Below, piece after piece: positions 5,126-7,787 of a stretch of DNA of 7,787 bases (within the stretch, counting starts at the first letter, position 1; each line of letters begins with the position of its first letter). The notes beneath the pieces were generated by a model. It saw only the letters and a program-made list of their open reading frames with translations. It did not search any database and was not told the DNA's origin. The DNA is from Competibacteraceae bacterium UBA2788 (GTDB lineage: Bacteria > Pseudomonadota > Gammaproteobacteria > Competibacterales > Competibacteraceae). Location: assembly GCA_002352185.1 (NCBI GenBank), contig DEHY01000051.1, positions 9,067-16,853 on the forward strand, read 5' to 3'. The translations under genes and the position numbers were made by a program.

Positions 5126-7787
5126 GGCTACCCATTGGCAAAATCCAGCTTCGCATCCTCGGCATCCTGCTGCTGATCATCGCTATCTTCATGGTGGCGT
5201 TGATCAAAAACGCCGATCTTCCGACCTTCATCATCGGCGGGCTGCTGGCGCTCGCCACCCTGTTCGCCGCCCTGCTGCGCTGGGTCAACCGACCGCTGCG
5301 CCTGTTGGTCCACAGTCTGCGCGCCCACGATCCCGCCCTGCTCGATCCGCTGTCGGATCGAGAGACCGAATTCGGCCAACTGGCCCAGCTGGTGCGGGAT
5401 TTTTTCCAGCAACAACAACGCCTGACTGTGGAAATCGCGGAGCGGCGGCAGGTGGAACAGCGCTTGCGCCTCTTTTCGCGCGCTATCGAAAACAGCGCCA
5501 ACCTGGTCATCATCACTGACCGCGCCGGCGCCATTGAGTACGTCAACCCGCAGTTTACCCAGGTGACCGGCTATACCGCCGCCGAGGTCATCGGCGCCAA
5601 TCCGCGCATTCTCAAATCCGGCAAGACCCCGCCGGAACAGTACCAGCGGTTGTGGCGGACGCTGCTCAGCGGTCATGAGTGGCGCGGCGAATTCCGCAAC
5701 CGGCGCAAGGACGGCACGTTGTACTGGGAATCCGCTTCGATTGCGCCGATCCGTGATGGAAAGGACGCTATTACCCACTTCATCGCCATCAAGGAGGATG
5801 TGACCCGCCGCAAGAAGGTGGAAGCCGCGCTGCGGGCCAGCGAAGTGAAATATCGCGGCGTGTTCGCGGCCATCGGCGATTCGCTCCTGCTGACAGACAG
5901 CCGCAACGGGCGCATCTTCGATGTCAATCCGGCAACCTGCAAGCTGTACGGCTACAGCCGGGAAGAATTGCTGGCTTTGTGCGACCACGATCTGGCCGTT
6001 GGTACTGCGCCTCACCTCGAACTGTTAAACACGTTGTCGACGCGGCGTGTGAACCAGCAGCACCGCCGCAAGGACGGCACGGTGTTCCATGCCGATATCT
6101 ACAGTCGCCACTTCACGTATCAGGGCCACAGGATTACGGTCGAGGCCGTCCGCGACATGACGCCGCAGAAGCGGGCCGAACAGAAAATCCTGCGTCTGAG
6201 TCATTGTTACGCCGCGCTCAGCCGAATCAGCGCCGCCATCATCCGCCACGCCGAACCTCAGGAACTGTTCCAGCAGGTCTGTCAGATCGTGGCTGATCTG
6301 GAACAAATACAGGTCGCCACCATTGGTTTCGTTGATGCGGAAACCGGCGGGTTCCAGCCGGCGGCGCATGCCGGCGCAGTACCCGACTATCCCCGCTACC
6401 TCGCCAGCACCCGCGTGTTCAACGATCCCGGCATACCGGATATCTGGGAGCCAACCGGCATGGCCTTTCGTCAGGGATCGCCGGTGGTCAATAACGATTT
6501 TCCAAGCCATCCCAACACCCAGGATTGGCGTCAAGTGGCGAACGTGATGGGCATTCACGCCGGTGCAGCCTTCCCGTTGCGACGCAACGGCCAGGTAGTC
6601 GGCTGTCTGAGCGCCTATGCGGCGGAGCGGGATTTTTTCGAGGAAGAAATCACCGACTTGCTGGGCAATCTGGCCGGCGAGATTTCCTTCGCGCTGGATT
6701 TGTTCGACCATGAAGCCCAGCGCAAGAGCGCCGAAGCGCGCATCCGTCAAATGGCGACTCACGATCCGCTGACGGGTTTACCCAATCGCACCCTGCTGCT
6801 GGATCGCCTCGCCCAGGCCCTGCACAGCGCTCACCGTAAGCAGCACTATGTCGGCATCCTGTTCTTGGACCTCGACCACTTCAAGACCATCAATGATTCA
6901 CTGGGTCATGAGGTTGGTGATCGGCTGTTGCAGGAGGTCACCGAGCGCTTGCGGCATTGCATTCGGCAAGAGGACACACTGGCCCGGCAGGGGGGTGACG
7001 AATTTATCCTGGTGTTGCCGGATATTGTCGATCCCGCCGCAGCGGGCCAGGTGGCCGAGCATCTGCTCCACGCCCTGCATGATCCGTTCATCCTGAACGA
7101 CCAGCGACTGCACATTGGCGCCAGCATCGGCGTCAGCATTTACCCGCTGGACGCGACGGATCCACCGACGCTGATTCGGTTTGCCGACAGCGCGATGTAT
7201 CAAGCCAAGGAAGCGGGTCGCGCCAGTTATGCCTTCTTCACCGTTGAACTGAACCACCGGGTCTCGGAGCGGTTCACGCTGGGTAATGAGTTGCGGCAGG
7301 CGCTGGAAGCCGGTGAGTTCGTGCTGCATTATCAGCCACAGTTCGATCTTGCGACAGGCCGTTTGGTCGGCGTGGAAGCCCTGATCCGCTGGCAACACCC
7401 CGAACGGGGCCTGGTACCGCCGATCAAGTTCATTCCGGTGGCCGAGGAAACCGGGCTGATTAACGCCATCGGTGAATGGACCTTGCGCACCGCTTGCGCG
7501 CAAAACCGCCATTGGCAGGATGCCGGACTGCCGACTATTCCGATAGCCGTCAATCTGTCGGCCAAGCAGTGGTTGCAACCTCATCTGCACGATCAGGTGA
7601 TCCAGTCGCTGGAAACCGCCGGCCTGGCGCCGGAACTGCTGGAGCTGGAAATCACCGAGAGCCTGCTGATGCGGGACACCGAAAAGATGATTGGAACCAT
7701 GCGTCGGCTTCAGGCGATAGGAGTGAAATTTGCGGTAGACGACTTCGGCATCGGCTATTCCAGTCTGAGCTATCTCAAGCGCTTCCC
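5122..7787 (+). CDS. Membrane PAS-PAS-GAF-GGDEF-EAL protein (3' end outside window)
   Basis: The frame is open for 888 residues to the window edge. It is predicted to make and/or break c-di-GMP at the inner membrane. Two membrane helices (about 10-28 and 34-52) are joined by only about five residues, so the protein has almost no periplasmic sensor. A HAMP-like segment (about 54-103, with RPLRLL and ETEFGQLAQL) and a short coiled coil follow. PAS 1 spans about 118-233, PAS 2 about 236-353 and GAF about 361-525. The GGDEF domain (about 540-700) has DPLTGLPNR at 548-556, the active motif GGDEF at 624-628, and RQED at 615-618, exactly five residues before it, as in product-inhibition I-sites. The EAL domain starts near 720. 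EAL at 752-754, N811 (VNLS), E843/E846 (LEITES) and DDFG at 873-876 are present; the later lysine, QG and glutamate motifs are beyond the window. The visible parts of both catalytic domains look competent. The ATG overlaps the rarD stop. Confidence 0.93.
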   Translation, partial: MRLPIGKIQLRILGILLLIIAIFMVALIKNADLPTFIIGGLLALATLFAALLRWVNRPLRLLVHSLRAHDPALLDPLSDRETEFGQLAQLVRDFFQQQQRLTVEIAERRQVEQRLRLFSRAIENSANLVIITDRAGAIEYVNPQFTQVTGYTAAEVIGANPRILKSGKTPPEQYQRLWRTLLSGHEWRGEFRNRRKDGTLYWESASIAPIRDGKDAITHFIAIKEDVTRRKKVEAALRASEVKYRGVFAAIGDSLLLTDSRNGRIFDVNPATCKLYGYSREELLALCDHDLAVGTAPHLELLNTLSTRRVNQQHRRKDGTVFHADIYSRHFTYQGHRITVEAVRDMTPQKRAEQKILRLSHCYAALSRISAAIIRHAEPQELFQQVCQIVADLEQIQVATIGFVDAETGGFQPAAHAGAVPDYPRYLASTRVFNDPGIPDIWEPTGMAFRQGSPVVNNDFPSHPNTQDWRQVANVMGIHAGAAFPLRRNGQVVGCLSAYAAERDFFEEEITDLLGNLAGEISFALDLFDHEAQRKSAEARIRQMATHDPLTGLPNRTLLLDRLAQALHSAHRKQHYVGILFLDLDHFKTINDSLGHEVGDRLLQEVTERLRHCIRQEDTLARQGGDEFILVLPDIVDPAAAGQVAEHLLHALHDPFILNDQRLHIGASIGVSIYPLDATDPPTLIRFADSAMYQAKEAGRASYAFFTVELNHRVSERFTLGNELRQALEAGEFVLHYQPQFDLATGRLVGVEALIRWQHPERGLVPPIKFIPVAEETGLINAIGEWTLRTACAQNRHWQDAGLPTIPIAVNLSAKQWLQPHLHDQVIQSLETAGLAPELLELEITESLLMRDTEKMIGTMRRLQAIGVKFAVDDFGIGYSSLSYLKRF

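Noticed and set aside
5128..6015. 295-residue minus-strand frame opposite the PAS region, and further minus-strand frames at 6025-6762 and 6898-7590
   Set aside because: They are antisense to a clear multi-domain signalling gene, show no family features, and are explained by GC-rich codon use.
1..7787. Mobile element, CRISPR array, tRNA/rRNA or defence system
   Set aside because: No regularly spaced repeats, transposase or integrase frames, terminal inverted repeats, tRNA-like cloverleaf or known defence domains were seen. The whole window is accounted for by ordinary signalling and transport genes.

Overview
The window is GC-rich, tightly packed bacterial DNA. The gene families present (RarD-type EamA transporter, DUF2845 periplasmic protein, UPF0016/GDT1 transporter, CHASE2 adenylate cyclase, PAS/GAF/GGDEF/EAL protein) are together most typical of Proteobacteria, and a Gammaproteobacterium is the best guess. 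An environmental lineage such as the Competibacter/Chromatiales type would fit, but nothing in the sequence fixes the genus. There are no rRNA or tRNA genes, mobile elements or CRISPR arrays.

Layout. Positions 1-153 hold the C-terminal end of an unassigned plus-strand gene. It meets, tail to tail with a 7-nt gap, a minus-strand three-gene cluster read from right to left. The cluster consists of a DUF2845 secreted protein (3500-3114), a CHASE2-class III adenylate cyclase (3100-863) and a secreted FecR-domain protein (823-161). A short divergent control region (3501-3572) separates it from a plus-strand cluster. That second cluster has a UPF0016/GDT1 cation transporter (3573-4157), a RarD-type EamA transporter (4163-5125) and a membrane-anchored PAS-PAS-GAF-GGDEF-EAL protein (5122 to beyond the window end). 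The last two genes overlap through an ATGA start/stop.

How it fits together. The minus-strand cluster looks like an envelope-sensing cAMP module: two exported proteins flank a cyclase whose CHASE2 sensor should lie outside the cytoplasmic membrane. The catalytic residues expected for an active, ATP-specific homodimeric cyclase are all visible. The plus-strand cluster joins two inner-membrane transporters to a c-di-GMP enzyme with an intact GGDEF motif, an intact inhibitory RxxD site and an EAL domain that is intact up to the point where the window cuts it. Two nucleotide second-messenger systems therefore start back to back from about 70 bp of DNA. Each family is known; what deserves attention is the arrangement and possible cross-talk, and I found no clear evidence of a wholly new system.
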